Source: an uncultured Reyranella sp. (GTDB lineage Bacteria; Pseudomonadota; Alphaproteobacteria; Reyranellales; Reyranellaceae). Taken from it: a stretch of 64,000 nt of DNA. A model generated the notes under the pieces. It did not search any database, was not told the origin of the DNA, and saw nothing but the letters and a program-made list of their open reading frames with translations. Location: contig NZ_CAMFKM010000015.1 of assembly GCF_945957355.1 (NCBI RefSeq), positions 62,001 through 126,000 of the forward strand, given 5' to 3'. Position 1 is the stretch's first letter. Every line of letters begins with the position of its first letter. Both the position numbers and the translations under genes were made by a program. Positions 29,946 to 39,239 of this stretch are shown piece by piece.

Positions 29946-30374
29946 ATGGCGTTGCATCTCATCAAGCTGGCGGTCGGCATCGACGATCTCGCCCACATGA
30001 AAAAGGTCCAGGCGGCGCGACGCCGGGAGCGGGGGCAGTCGGCACGTTCGCCGCACTGGATCTACACCCGCAACTCGCCACGGCGGGCCGAGGATCTGCT
30101 GGGCGGCTCCCTCTACTGGGTGGTGCGCGGCGTCATCCGCTGCCGGCAGGAACTGGTCGGATTCGAGGATGATTTCGACGAGGAAAGCGGCAAAAAGTTC
30201 TGCCGCATCAAGCTCAGGCGCCCCCTGGTCGAAACTGCTCCACGCGCCTGCAAACCCTTCCAGGGATGGCGCTACCTCGAACCCGAACGTGCGCCGCCGG
30301 ACCTGTCGAGCGGCGACACGGCCGACATGCCAGCCGAAATGGCGGCCGAGCTGAAGAGACTTGGGCTTCTGTAG
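29946..30374 (+). CDS. DUF1489 family protein
   Basis: A 142-aa protein matching the alphaproteobacterial DUF1489 family: MALHLIKLAVGIDD at the start, RTRNxP-like YTRNSPRRAEDLL, GSLYWVVRGVIRCRQ, and the C-terminal PFQGWRYLEPERAPPDL. Function unknown. The last 20 bases before the stop face the convergent MotB-like gene. Confidence 0.88.
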   Translation: MALHLIKLAVGIDDLAHMKKVQAARRRERGQSARSPHWIYTRNSPRRAEDLLGGSLYWVVRGVIRCRQELVGFEDDFDEESGKKFCRIKLRRPLVETAPRACKPFQGWRYLEPERAPPDLSSGDTADMPAEMAAELKRLGLL

Positions 30375-30383
30375 AGACCGGCT

Positions 30384-31583
30384 TCAGCGATTGGTGAGCT
30401 TGAGCTCGATGCGGCGGTTGCGGGCCGGGTCGGTGGACGAAAGCGGCTGGTATTCGCCGTAACCCGCGGCCACGAGGCGGTCGTTGGGGATGCCTTCGCT
30501 GTGGAGGAACTTGACCACGGCGATGGCGCGGGCGGCGGACAGCTCCCAGTTCGACGGGTATTGCGCGCTGGCGATCGCCTTGTTGTCGGTATGCCCGTCG
30601 ACCTGGAGAACCCAGTTGACGTCTTTCGGGATGGTGGCGGCGATCTCGACGAGGCGCTTGGCGACGTTCGCGAGCTGCTTCTCGCCGCCTTCCTGAAGCT
30701 TGGCCGAGCCGGACGGGAAGAGCACTTCAGACTGGAACACGAAACGGTCGCCGACGATCTGCACGTCGCGCTGGCCGCGCAGTGCCTCGCGCAACTTGCC
30801 GAAGAATTCTGAGCGGTAGCGTGCCAGTTCCTCGACCTTGCTGGCCAGCGCGCGGTTGAGCTTCTGGCCGAGATCGACGATCTGCGCCTGCTGTTCCTTG
30901 GCCTTGGCGTCGGCGGCGTCGAGAACGGTGCCGAGGCGGGCTAGCTCTCCCTTGAGGGCGGCGAGCTCGGCGGTCAGGCGCACGACGGCGGCCTTCTGCT
31001 CGGCACTGAGCTTCTGTTCTTCAGTGAGGTCGCCGAACAGCTTGCCCTTGTCCTCGTTGGCGGCCGCCAGCGAGGCGGCGAGCCGCGTGAGTTCCAGCCG
31101 TTGGCGCTCGATCTCCTTCTGGAGGTCGCCGGCCTGGGCGGCGGCTTCCTTGTTGGAGCTTTCGAGCGAGGCGGCAAGCCGCTCGCGTTCCGCCATCATC
31201 GACGTCAGGCGCTCCGTGAGCTGATCGCGCTCGATCTTGAGGGCGTCCGAGGCAGTGCGCTGGGCGGCGAGGTCGGCGCCCAACCGGTCGCGCTCCGCCT
31301 GGTTTTGGCGCAGCTGCAGGGTGAGCTTCTCGAGATCCTGCTTCAGGTTATCGCTCGCCGCCTTCTCCAGCGACAACACGCTGGCCAGGCTGCCGAGCTG
31401 CTTGTTCAGGGCGTCGATCGCGCTGTCGCGGGAGCTGAGCGTGTCGGTCAGGGTGAATTGCGCGACGCTGAACAGCGACAGCAGGAAGATCAACACCATC
31501 AGCAGGGTCGTCAGCGCGTCGACATAACCCGGCCAGGTGTAGTCGGCGCCTCCTCCTCCTCGACGGCGGGATACGGCTGCCAT
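30384..31583 (-). CDS. MotB/OmpA-like stator protein with long coiled coil
   Basis: A 399-aa protein with one N-terminal membrane helix (about 20-45). Asp22 in WPGYVDALTTLL occupies the position of the proton-carrying Asp of MotB/ExbD-type stators. About 200 residues of heptad-rich coiled coil follow, then a C-terminal OmpA/MotB peptidoglycan-binding domain (VDGHTDNKAI near 325 and ARNRRIELKLTNR at the end). It is 5 bp after the MotA-like gene. No flagellar genes are nearby, so this is probably a non-flagellar, proton-driven envelope complex, role unknown. Confidence 0.85.
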   Translation of the reverse strand: MAAVSRRRGGGGADYTWPGYVDALTTLLMVLIFLLSLFSVAQFTLTDTLSSRDSAIDALNKQLGSLASVLSLEKAASDNLKQDLEKLTLQLRQNQAERDRLGADLAAQRTASDALKIERDQLTERLTSMMAERERLAASLESSNKEAAAQAGDLQKEIERQRLELTRLAASLAAANEDKGKLFGDLTEEQKLSAEQKAAVVRLTAELAALKGELARLGTVLDAADAKAKEQQAQIVDLGQKLNRALASKVEELARYRSEFFGKLREALRGQRDVQIVGDRFVFQSEVLFPSGSAKLQEGGEKQLANVAKRLVEIAATIPKDVNWVLQVDGHTDNKAIASAQYPSNWELSAARAIAVVKFLHSEGIPNDRLVAAGYGEYQPLSSTDPARNRRIELKLTNR

Positions 31584-31588
31584 GGCGG

Positions 31589-32731
31589 TCAGTCGCCCGG
31601 CGTCGCGCTGCGCGTCGAGGCGATGGTGCGGGCGAGCAGGCGGAACTCGCCCCGCAATTCATCGGCCAGCGCAGTGCGTCCGCGCACGCTTTCTTCGATC
31701 AGGCGGGCAAGGCCGGCCTCGATGTTGCGCTGGTGCGTCAGGAGCGCCTCGCTCTCGGCCTCCGGCTTGCGCTCGGTCAGGCGCGCGACCGTGCCGCGCA
31801 ATTCGATGGATTGCTCAGCGAGGCGGGCCAGCAGCGCCTGCTGGGAGCGCATGCTCTCGGTCAGCGACGACAGGCGCTCGACCAGCGCGGCGTTGGCCGC
31901 TGCCGCCTGCTCGCGGCCCTCTTCGCTGCGACGGAGCGTGCGCGTGAGATCGTCGAGACCGTCCGCGGTACGCTCCAGCAGCGCCTCGACATAGGCCGAG
32001 ATCCCCTGTTCGCCTTCGGTCTGGAGCGTACCGCTCGACAGACGTGTGGCGCCTGCCAGCCATTCCTCGAGCTCGGTGTGGAAGCGGCCCTGGGCCTGGC
32101 TCGCCTGCAGTTCGAGGAAACCCAGCACGAGCGAGCCCGAGAGGCCGAACAGCGAGGCGCCGAAGGCGGTGGACATGCCCTTGAGCGGCCCCTCGATACC
32201 CTGCTTCAGCTTGGCGAAGATCTGCACCGCATCGCCGCCGGTGACCTGCATTCCGACGATGGCGTCGGCGACGGCGCCGATCGTCTCGAGCAGGCCCCAG
32301 AACGTGCCGAGCAGGCCGAGGAAGATCAGCAGGCCGATCATGTAGCGGCTGAGTTCGCGCCGCTCGTCGAGGCGGCTGGCGATGCCGTCGAGCATGGCGC
32401 GAGTCGCCGTGGGCGACAGGCGGAAATTGTCCTGACGGTCGCCCATCATGGCGGCCATCGGCGCCATCAGGTCGATGGACTCGGTCTCGAGCGGCGGTGC
32501 GCCGGGCTCGCGATGCTGAAAGCGCCGCAGCCACCGCACTTCGGGCCACAGGGACAGGACCTGGCGCATCACGAAGAAGATGCCGATGGCGAGCACGCCC
32601 AGGATGACGCTGTTGAGGATCGGCGTGTTCAGGAACACGCGCAGCAGGTCGTGGTGGAGGAGGTAGGCGATGCAGGCCACGATCGCGAGGAACAGCAGCA
32701 TGCGAACGAGATACGGAATCGGATTACTCAT
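31589..32731 (-). CDS. MotA/TolQ/ExbB-like channel protein with coiled-coil tail
   Basis: A 380-aa membrane protein: two helices near the N terminus (about 10-55), then the MotA/ExbB core helices (YMIGLLIFLGLLGTFWGLLETIG near 130-155 and STAFGASLFGLSGSLVLGFLELQ near 190-215). A long cytoplasmic coiled-coil tail covers about 235-370. The extended tail is longer than in ExbB or TolQ and recalls ZorA, but no ZorC/D/E genes are present. Paired with the MotB-like gene. Confidence 0.82.
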   Translation of the reverse strand: MSNPIPYLVRMLLFLAIVACIAYLLHHDLLRVFLNTPILNSVILGVLAIGIFFVMRQVLSLWPEVRWLRRFQHREPGAPPLETESIDLMAPMAAMMGDRQDNFRLSPTATRAMLDGIASRLDERRELSRYMIGLLIFLGLLGTFWGLLETIGAVADAIVGMQVTGGDAVQIFAKLKQGIEGPLKGMSTAFGASLFGLSGSLVLGFLELQASQAQGRFHTELEEWLAGATRLSSGTLQTEGEQGISAYVEALLERTADGLDDLTRTLRRSEEGREQAAAANAALVERLSSLTESMRSQQALLARLAEQSIELRGTVARLTERKPEAESEALLTHQRNIEAGLARLIEESVRGRTALADELRGEFRLLARTIASTRSATPGD

Positions 32732-32764
32732 GCTGTCTCCCGATGCCTGCGGACGCTTGCGGGA

Positions 32765-33736
32765 TCATGTGCCCGGCACCAGGATTTCCACCCGCTCGCC
32801 GCCATCGCCCACGATGGAGGCGATCTCGATCCTGGACCGGACGCCCTTGTCGATCAGGTAATTCCGCACGATCAGCGCCCGCGCCAACGAAATCTTGCGG
32901 CTGTCCGGATCACCGTTTTCGGCCACGCTGCGCAGTTCGACCTGTCGCAGGGTACGGTCGGCCAGATCCTTGGCGAGGCGATCGAGTTCAGCCTTGGCCG
33001 CATCCGACAGTTCGGTCGCCCGGGCGGTGAAGACCAAGGTGACCGCCACGCCGCTGCGCGCCGATGGAACGGGCGGCGGCGGCGGCGGCGCGGGCGCGAC
33101 GGCGGCCATCTGGCGCTGCGGGGCCACAGGAGGTTCAGTGGGCTGAGGTGGAGGCGCTGCAGCGACGGGAGGCGCCGGGGCCGGCGCGGTCGGGCCAGGG
33201 GCGGTCTGTGGGGGTGTCGGCGCAGGTGCGGACCGAACCACGGTCGGGGTGGGCGCCGCGGCGACCGACGCTGGGGGTACGGGGGCCGGCGGAGCGGCTG
33301 GCGCGGAAGCGTGCTTGACGGCCGGCTCGACGGAAGCGGCGATGGCCTTCTCGATATCGCGCGGCTTGCTGCGGCGCGTCGCCAACTCCGGGACGGCGAC
33401 GACACGACTTTTGATTGGTCCGGGCGGGGGCGGCGGCAGGGAGGCACCTGCCTTGGTCTGTGGTGTAGGGCGATGGGCTTGCGGAGGAGCGGCCTGGCGC
33501 GACGCCTGCGCCGAAGGGCGAGACGACCAGGGATTGAAAGCCGGACCGGGGCCAACGGCACCAACGGTTGGGGCGGCGGGCGGCGCTGCGTATTGCGGGA
33601 GCGCTCCGCTTGCCAGGCCGGCACCGGAGTACGGGTTGAAGGCGGTGACGTTCTGCCCATGGGCCGAGAACGACGCCGCGCCGACACCGATCACGGCGAG
33701 GGCGAAGCTGCGTGCAGCGGCCGAAGAGGGGGGCAT
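32765..33736 (-). CDS. Periplasmic proline-rich protein with OmpA-like C terminus
   Basis: The ATG at 33736 gives 323 aa with a signal peptide (to about residue 25), a long Pro/Ala-rich low-complexity spacer (about 50-225), and a C-terminal OmpA-like segment (about 235-320) with TELSDAAKAELDRLAKDL and a RKISLARALIVRNYL helix. An in-frame start 63 bp earlier is possible. It is upstream of, and co-oriented with, the MotA/MotB-like pair, so it may be the envelope partner of that complex. Confidence 0.72.
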   Translation of the reverse strand: MPPSSAAARSFALAVIGVGAASFSAHGQNVTAFNPYSGAGLASGALPQYAAPPAAPTVGAVGPGPAFNPWSSRPSAQASRQAAPPQAHRPTPQTKAGASLPPPPPGPIKSRVVAVPELATRRSKPRDIEKAIAASVEPAVKHASAPAAPPAPVPPASVAAAPTPTVVRSAPAPTPPQTAPGPTAPAPAPPVAAAPPPQPTEPPVAPQRQMAAVAPAPPPPPPVPSARSGVAVTLVFTARATELSDAAKAELDRLAKDLADRTLRQVELRSVAENGDPDSRKISLARALIVRNYLIDKGVRSRIEIASIVGDGGERVEILVPGT

Positions 33737-33851
33737 AACCGATTGCCTTTCCAAGGGATTTGGCGGTTCGACCATAACGAATGGTCGCTCAGCGCTCAAC
33801 CGCTCGCGGCAATGCAGCAGAGGATGAACCGGCCTGACGGTGATGTGCCCG

Positions 33852-34763
33852 TCAGGCCTTGGACAGGATCTCGACCATCGAATCGCGCAGGCCGAAGTTG
33901 CTCGCGAGGAGGGACGGCCCGCCGAGTTCGTAGGGCTGCCCCGCGATGTCGCCGACCAGGCCTCCGGCCTCTCGCACCATCAGGATCCCTGCTGCGACGT
34001 CCCAGGGCGCCAGGCCGAACTCGAAGAAGGCGTCGTAGCGGCCGGCGGCGACGAAAGCGAGGTCGAGCGCCGCGGCGCCCCAGCGGCGTACGCCGGCCGT
34101 GCGCTCGGTGACCGCCGCCAGCTTGGCGTGATAGGCGGCGTGGTCGCTCTTGCCGATGTGGGGGATACCGGTCCCGATCAGGCCGCGTGCCGGATCCTTG
34201 CGCCCCGAGACGCGCAGGCGGCGCGAGCGGGCGTTCGGCGTGTCGATATAGGCGCCGTTGCCCTTTTCGGCCCAGAACAGCTCGTCGGAGATCGGCTGGT
34301 AGATGACGCCCGCGATGATCTCCTTCTCGCGCTCCAGCGCGATGGAGATGGCGAAGTGGGGCACGCCGTGCAGGAAGTTGGTTGTGCCGTCGAGCGGATC
34401 GACGATCCAGCGGTTGCGGCCATCGCCCTTGGTCTCGCCGCCTTCCTCGCCGAGGAAGCCGTAGTCGGGACGGACGCGTGACAACTCGGCGCGCAGGGTG
34501 CGTTCGGCCTTGATGTCGGCGTGACTGACGAAGTCGCCGGGTCCCTTCTCCGAGATCTGCAGATGCTCGACCTCGCCGAAGTCGCGCTTCAGGTTCTTGG
34601 CGGCTGCGAAGGCGGCGCGGATCATGACCGTGATCGTGGCGGAGCGCTGCGCCAACGACTTCCGCTCGGGCGGGCCCGAACGCTCGCGGGCCTCGCCCAT
34701 CGGCGCGCGACCGACGCGGGCGACCGGGGTTTCTCGCGGGGGACGGTTGGTGGGGAGGGCCAC
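33852..34763 (-). CDS. Inositol monophosphatase family protein
   Basis: Mg-dependent phosphatase with the family motifs GEEGGE (about 102), the metal-binding WIVDPLDGTTNFLHG (about 120) and the C-terminal WDVAAGILMVREAGG (about 255). The 303-aa form carries an about 45-residue basic N-terminal extension before IRAAFAAAKNL; a downstream ATG at the M in TVMIRAAF would give a normal-length protein and is the likelier start. Neighbour of efp, 10 bp away. Substrate may be inositol-phosphate, NADP or another small phosphate ester. Confidence 0.88.
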   Translation of the reverse strand: MALPTNRPPRETPVARVGRAPMGEARERSGPPERKSLAQRSATITVMIRAAFAAAKNLKRDFGEVEHLQISEKGPGDFVSHADIKAERTLRAELSRVRPDYGFLGEEGGETKGDGRNRWIVDPLDGTTNFLHGVPHFAISIALEREKEIIAGVIYQPISDELFWAEKGNGAYIDTPNARSRRLRVSGRKDPARGLIGTGIPHIGKSDHAAYHAKLAAVTERTAGVRRWGAAALDLAFVAAGRYDAFFEFGLAPWDVAAGILMVREAGGLVGDIAGQPYELGGPSLLASNFGLRDSMVEILSKA

Positions 34764-34773
34764 GGGACCGCGC

Positions 34774-35343
34774 CTAATCCTTGGCGCGTTCCATGTAGGT
34801 GCCTTCCTCGGTGTTGATCACCAGGCGCGTGCCAACGCCGATATGCGGCGGCACCATCACGCGGATGCCGCCCTCGACGATCGCGGGCTTGTAGGAAGAG
34901 GAGGCGGTCTGGCCCTTCACGACGGCGTCGGCCTCGGTGACGGCGAGAACCACGGTCTTGGGCAGCTCGGCGCCCACCGGGGTGCCCTCATACAGCGACA
35001 CCGTCACTTCCATGCCGTCCTGAAGCCAGCGCGACTGGTCCTCGTCGAGGACGTCGGCGCCGACCACGAGCTGCTCGAAGGTTTCCTTGTCCATGAACGT
35101 GAAGCCGTTCTCGTCCTTGAACAGGTAGGTGCACTCGCGCTCGTCGATATGGACGCGCTCGATGGTCTCGCCCGAGCGGAAGCGTTCCTGCAGCTTGTTG
35201 CCCTCGCGCAGCGCCTTGGCTTCGATGGCGACGAAGGCGCCACCCTTGCCGGGGCTGATGTGCTGGACTTTCGAGGCCACCCAGAGCTTGCCGTTGTACT
35301 CGATGACGTTGCCGGCTCGGATCGAATTGACTTGGACTTTCAT
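34774..35343 (-). CDS. efp: Elongation factor P
   Basis: Relieves ribosome stalling at polyproline. The 189-aa protein has the three-domain layout and a loop SPGKGGAF whose Lys33 corresponds to the modified Lys34 of E. coli. Other landmarks are RAGNVIEYNGKLW and the C-terminal GTRLVINTEEGTYMERAKD. The ATG at 35343 is preceded by a purine-rich stretch. The modification enzyme EpmA is encoded 0.5 kb away. Two of its neighbours in the same direction encode Pro-rich proteins. Confidence 0.96.
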   Translation of the reverse strand: MKVQVNSIRAGNVIEYNGKLWVASKVQHISPGKGGAFVAIEAKALREGNKLQERFRSGETIERVHIDERECTYLFKDENGFTFMDKETFEQLVVGADVLDEDQSRWLQDGMEVTVSLYEGTPVGAELPKTVVLAVTEADAVVKGQTASSSYKPAIVEGGIRVMVPPHIGVGTRLVINTEEGTYMERAKD

Positions 35344-35429
35344 GGAGTTACCCGGCCCTACCGCTGTCTCGGATGAATGGAATTCGGCCTCGTCCGCAGA
35401 AGCGGTACGAGGCCGGCGCGGGCCTTCTA

Positions 35430-35831
35430 TCAAAGGCGGCCCGGGGTCGCAACCGGCCCTGCTAGGGCCTTTCGGGGCTGTTTCAGGCCCAGTTCGGCCT
35501 GTTTCTTCTTCGGCAGGCCCGCCGCGATGACGGCATGCGCCTGTTTCAGGTACGCCCGCGTCTCGGCCGGCGTCAGGACCGAGGGGTCCTCGAGGGCGAC
35601 CCATTTCGCGCGGGCGAGATAGGGTGCGGGCCTGAATCCCTCGGCATGCGAGAGGGCGTCGAAATGCTCGGGCGGGCATTTGAAGCAGAGGCGTGCAACG
35701 GAATGGCCCGGTGGGCCGATCAGACAGAACATCTTGCCGCCGACCTTGAAGACGGTGACGCCCTCCCACTGCACGGTCCGCGTCGCGGCCGGCAGCTTGC
35801 GGCAGAAGGCGTCGATCTGCTTGGGCGTCAT
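35430..35831 (-). CDS. MmcQ/YjbR family DNA-binding-like protein
   Basis: A 133-aa protein of the MmcQ/YjbR fold: VQWEGVTVFKVGGKMFCLIG near residue 20, LCFKCPPEHFDAL, and APYLARAKWVALED near 70. A short basic tail follows. The family has a CyaY-like fold; its molecular function is unclear. It lies between efp and the divergent epmA. Confidence 0.85.
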   Translation of the reverse strand: MTPKQIDAFCRKLPAATRTVQWEGVTVFKVGGKMFCLIGPPGHSVARLCFKCPPEHFDALSHAEGFRPAPYLARAKWVALEDPSVLTPAETRAYLKQAHAVIAAGLPKKKQAELGLKQPRKALAGPVATPGRL

Positions 35832-35875
35832 GATGACACCCTACACGCAGCGCCACGCGCGTGCGATGGTGCAGC

Positions 35876-36871
35876 ATGAACGAATGGCGTCCCGACAGGC
35901 TTGCGCGGCGCCTGCCGCATCTTCAGGCGCGTGCCCGTATCCAGGCCGCCATGCGGCAGTGGTTCGCGTCCGAGGGCTTCGTCGAGGTCGAGACACCGAT
36001 CCTGCAGGCAGCGCCTGGCGCCGAGGTTCATCTCACGGGCTTCGCGACGGCGTGGGAACTGCCCGACGGCGAAGAGCGCGAACGCTGGCTGCACAGTTCA
36101 CCCGAGTTCGCGATGAAGAAGCTGCTGGCCGGCGGGATGCCGAAGATCTTCCAGTTCGCACGTGTCTTCCGCAACGCCGAGGGCTCGGCACTGCATCATC
36201 CCGAGTTCACGATGCTGGAATGGTATCGCGCCGGCACCGGCTACCAGACGATCATGGCCGACTGCAGGGCACTGCTCGCGTCGACCGGTGTCGACGAGCT
36301 GCGCTGGGCCGGCCACGTCTGCGACCCCAAGGCCGAACCGGAGCGGCTCACCGTGGCGGAGGCCTTCGTGCGCCATGCCGGCGTCGATCTGTTCCCCACC
36401 TTCGGCAATGCCGAAGCGCTTTCCTCCACGTCGGGCATTGCCATGCATGCCGGCGACAGCTGGGAGGACGTGTTCTTCCGCATCATGTTCGAGAAGATCG
36501 AACCGCGACTCGGCATGGGCCGGCCGACCATCCTCTGCGAATATCCGATCTCAATGGCGGCACTCGCCCGCGCCAAACCCGGTGATCCCAGGGTCGCGGA
36601 GCGCTTCGAGCTCTATGTCTGCGGCGTCGAGCTGGCCAACGCCTTCGGCGAGCTGACCGATCCGGACATCCAGCGCGAGCGCCTGGCGGCGGACATGGAC
36701 CTGAAGGACGAGCTGTACGGCGTCCGCTGGCCGGTCGACGACGATTTCCTGGCGGCACTCGACCATGGCCTGCCGGATTGCTCCGGCATTGCGCTGGGGT
36801 TCGACCGGTTGGTGATGCTGGCGAGCGGCGCCTCGCACATCGAGGAGGTGCTATGGCTCCCCGTCCGATGA
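35876..36871 (+). CDS. epmA: EF-P beta-lysylation enzyme (GenX/YjeA, class II LysRS paralogue)
   Basis: A 331-aa stand-alone class II aminoacyl-tRNA synthetase core without the anticodon-binding domain. Motif 2 is FQFARVFRNAEGSALHHPEFTMLEWY near 95; motif 3 is GIALGFDRLVML near 305. EpmA attaches beta-lysine to EF-P, and efp lies next door. The EpmB aminomutase is not in the window. ATG at 35876; the last 21 bp overlap the convergent thiE. Confidence 0.93.
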   Translation: MNEWRPDRLARRLPHLQARARIQAAMRQWFASEGFVEVETPILQAAPGAEVHLTGFATAWELPDGEERERWLHSSPEFAMKKLLAGGMPKIFQFARVFRNAEGSALHHPEFTMLEWYRAGTGYQTIMADCRALLASTGVDELRWAGHVCDPKAEPERLTVAEAFVRHAGVDLFPTFGNAEALSSTSGIAMHAGDSWEDVFFRIMFEKIEPRLGMGRPTILCEYPISMAALARAKPGDPRVAERFELYVCGVELANAFGELTDPDIQRERLAADMDLKDELYGVRWPVDDDFLAALDHGLPDCSGIALGFDRLVMLASGASHIEEVLWLPVR

Positions 36872-37495
36872 TCCATGCGCGGCGAAGAGTTCGTTGAAGG
36901 CGCGGACTGCCGCTTCGGGACCGTCCTTGTAGTCCCACACGCCGCCGGCCACGGCCAGGAAATCGGCGCCCGCCTCGATCAGGGGCCTGCAGTTCTCGAC
37001 GGTGATGCCGCCGATCGCCACGCACGGAACTTCCATCAGGCTGCTCCACCATTCGACGATCTCGATGTCGGCGGGTGTCGTTACCGGCTTGGTGGCGGAG
37101 GAGAAGAACGCACCGAAGGCGACGTAGTCTGCACCGGCCTCGGCCGCTTCCATCGCGAGGTGGCGCGAGGCCTTGCAGGTGACGCCGATCTGGCGGTTGG
37201 GCCCGACGATCCGCCGCGCCTCTGCATAGGGCATGTCGTCCTGGCCGATATGGACGCCGTCGCAGTCGAACTTCACGGCGAGGTCGGGGCGGTCATTCAT
37301 GATTAGCGCCACGCCGCGCTGCTGGCAGATCGGCCGCAGCGTGTCGGCGGCGACGGCGATCGCCTCCTCGGGCATGTCCTTCAGCCGCAGCTGGAAGGCC
37401 GCGACGTCGCCGCCGTCGAGGGCGGCGCGCAGTTCGTCGGCAAAGATCGAGGGATGCTCGATACGGGGCGGGGAGATGAGATAAAGTCGGGTCAC
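36851..37495 (-). CDS. thiE: Thiamine phosphate synthase
   Basis: Joins the thiazole and pyrimidine halves of thiamine. The 214-aa TIM-barrel protein shows FQLRLKDMP near residue 35, the VALIMNDRPDLAV and CDGVHIGQDDMP metal-site segments, and AIGGITVENCRPLIEAGADFLAV near 165. The upstream gap shows no recognisable TPP riboswitch. Convergent overlap with epmA. Confidence 0.92.
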   Translation of the reverse strand: MTRLYLISPPRIEHPSIFADELRAALDGGDVAAFQLRLKDMPEEAIAVAADTLRPICQQRGVALIMNDRPDLAVKFDCDGVHIGQDDMPYAEARRIVGPNRQIGVTCKASRHLAMEAAEAGADYVAFGAFFSSATKPVTTPADIEIVEWWSSLMEVPCVAIGGITVENCRPLIEAGADFLAVAGGVWDYKDGPEAAVRAFNELFAAHGSSDGEP

Positions 37496-37623
37496 GGCCA
37501 GCCTGATTTTACTCGTGGTTTATGCGGAACTCGGCGCCCCGTCGAGGGCGGGTCGCTAAAATGCCGCCATTGTCTTCGTGGGGCGGCCGGGGCTAACTGG
37601 TGGAAGCTTTCTCGCCAGGATTC

Positions 37624-38676
37624 ATGAGCAAAGTCAGAAAAACCGTCGCCCTTGTACTGGCGTCGACCGTCGTCAGCCTCCTGGCGGGCATAGCCATCGC
37701 CAGCTACCTGACTGTTCCGCGCATTCCGCTGCTGTCGGAAGGGGACCTTCTGCTGGTCTTCGACCCGGAGATCGGCGCGCGGGCCAATCCCAGCTCCCAT
37801 GCTCGGCGTATCTATCCGGCAGTTCGCGACCGGAAGACCTTCGCCTTCGACATCTATACCGACGATCGTGGCGCGCGGGTGGACGGGCCGGGGCAGCGCA
37901 GCCCCGAGCAGGTCGACATCATGGTGGTCGGCGACTCGTTCACCTGGGGCTACGCGCTGGCCAACGAGGATACCTGGGCACGCCACTTGTCGCGCGAACT
38001 CGACGCCAGCGTTTCCAACTTCGCCATGGCGGCCTACGGCACCACGCAGTCGCTGCAGGTCCTGCAGCGCAACAGCGATCTCGCCCCGAAGCTCGTCGTG
38101 TACGGGATTATCGCGCACCACTTCGAGCGGAACGTCATGCCGTGCCTGCCGTCCTACTACCCGTTCTGCTTCAATGCCTCGCACGTCACCTGGAACGAGG
38201 CGGGCGAGCCGCGGATCGGACGGCCGGAGAGCAATGGCGTGCGCCGCTTCCAGCAGCATCTGGCCGGTGATTTCACCGATCCGTTCAGCTGGCTGGACCA
38301 TGGCATCGACGTTATTCGCGGCCGGATCGAATATGGCCGGGCTACCTACAGCACGCCGAGCGACGAGAAGAAGGAGGAGGCGCTGGCCTTCCTGCTGCGC
38401 GAGATGGAACGGTCGGCGTCCGCGATCGGGGCCAAGCTGCTCGTCGTTTACCTGCCGACGAACTACTACTCGGCGCCCCAGGGCCTGCAACGCGTCATCG
38501 GCGACATCCGGCTTCTCGACCTCACCGAGGCCTTCCAGCGCGAGCGCGACAGGGGCACGAACCTCTACATCGTGGGCGACGGGCACCCGAACCAGGCCGC
38601 CCACGAGCTGATATCGCGGGAGGTCGCGAAGTACGTCCGTGAGAACGGCCTGCTCGAGGTCACGGCCTCGCGCTGA
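37624..38676 (+). CDS. SGNH/GDSL hydrolase-like membrane-anchored protein
   Basis: A 350-aa protein with an N-terminal membrane helix (about 8-30). The GDSF nucleophile motif sits in VVGDSFTWGYAL, and a C-terminal DGHPNQAAHELIS supplies the Asp-x-x-His pair of the SGNH fold. Expected activity is on an acylated or glycan substrate at the periplasmic face. An in-frame GTG 24 bp earlier is an alternative start. Its end overlaps the convergent SnoaL-like gene by 17 bp. Confidence 0.7.
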   Translation: MSKVRKTVALVLASTVVSLLAGIAIASYLTVPRIPLLSEGDLLLVFDPEIGARANPSSHARRIYPAVRDRKTFAFDIYTDDRGARVDGPGQRSPEQVDIMVVGDSFTWGYALANEDTWARHLSRELDASVSNFAMAAYGTTQSLQVLQRNSDLAPKLVVYGIIAHHFERNVMPCLPSYYPFCFNASHVTWNEAGEPRIGRPESNGVRRFQQHLAGDFTDPFSWLDHGIDVIRGRIEYGRATYSTPSDEKKEEALAFLLREMERSASAIGAKLLVVYLPTNYYSAPQGLQRVIGDIRLLDLTEAFQRERDRGTNLYIVGDGHPNQAAHELISREVAKYVRENGLLEVTASR

Positions 38677-39160
38677 CGGCCCGGTCGAAGCTCAGCGGCT
38701 CCGCTGCTGAGGGAGCAAGCCGGGTGCGCAGGCCGTGGATGTCGCCGAGCACCCACAGGTCGCGCACGAGCGGACCGTCGAATGTGAAGATGGGGGCGCC
38801 GTACCACCAGACCCGCGCGTTCGTTGGAGGTTCGCCGAAGAGTGTCCGGCGGTGGATGCCGTGGAAGCGCAGCTTGCCCGAGACGCGATTTCCCTCTTCG
38901 ATCAACTCGAGGATGTCGGAGGTGTATTCCTCGAGCGTGTTCGTCAGCCAGCCCACGTAGTTGCCGAATTGCTGATGGCCGACCAGAACGGGACCGAGCG
39001 AGCCGCGGAAGGTGAAGTCGGGGTGGAAGATCCGGGGAACGAGCGTGAGGTCAGCCTTGTCCCACAGGTCCTTGTAGAACGCCCGCACGACGTTCTTCTG
39101 CGCGCTCAAGCGTGCGGGCGTCAGGTCGATCTCGACTTCCTTGGGCAACTCGGTATGCAT
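38660..39160 (-). CDS. SnoaL/NTF2-like protein
   Basis: A 166-aa protein of the SnoaL polyketide-cyclase-like branch of the NTF2 superfamily: VRAFYKDLWDKADLTLVPRIFHPDFTFRG near residue 22 and the GxxxxG-type GHQQFGNYVGWL helix. Many relatives are ligand-binding or aldol-type enzymes of unknown substrate. The start at 39160 follows CAGGAG 8 nt upstream. Confidence 0.72.
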   Translation of the reverse strand: MHTELPKEVEIDLTPARLSAQKNVVRAFYKDLWDKADLTLVPRIFHPDFTFRGSLGPVLVGHQQFGNYVGWLTNTLEEYTSDILELIEEGNRVSGKLRFHGIHRRTLFGEPPTNARVWWYGAPIFTFDGPLVRDLWVLGDIHGLRTRLAPSAAEPLSFDRAVSARP

Positions 39161-39239
39161 CCGCCAACTCCTGCAACCTCGATTGAGCCAAGCAAAGAAA
39201 TTGCCGCCCTGCAAGCGACCGGGGCGGGCCCGCGTGAGA

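Noticed and set aside
30384..32731. Zorya anti-phage system
   Set aside because: ZorA/ZorB-like proteins alone are not enough. No ZorC, ZorD or ZorE genes are adjacent, and the neighbours are housekeeping genes.
37496..37600. Possible TPP riboswitch upstream of thiE
   Set aside because: The thi-box CTGAGA and partner helices are not visible in the leader.
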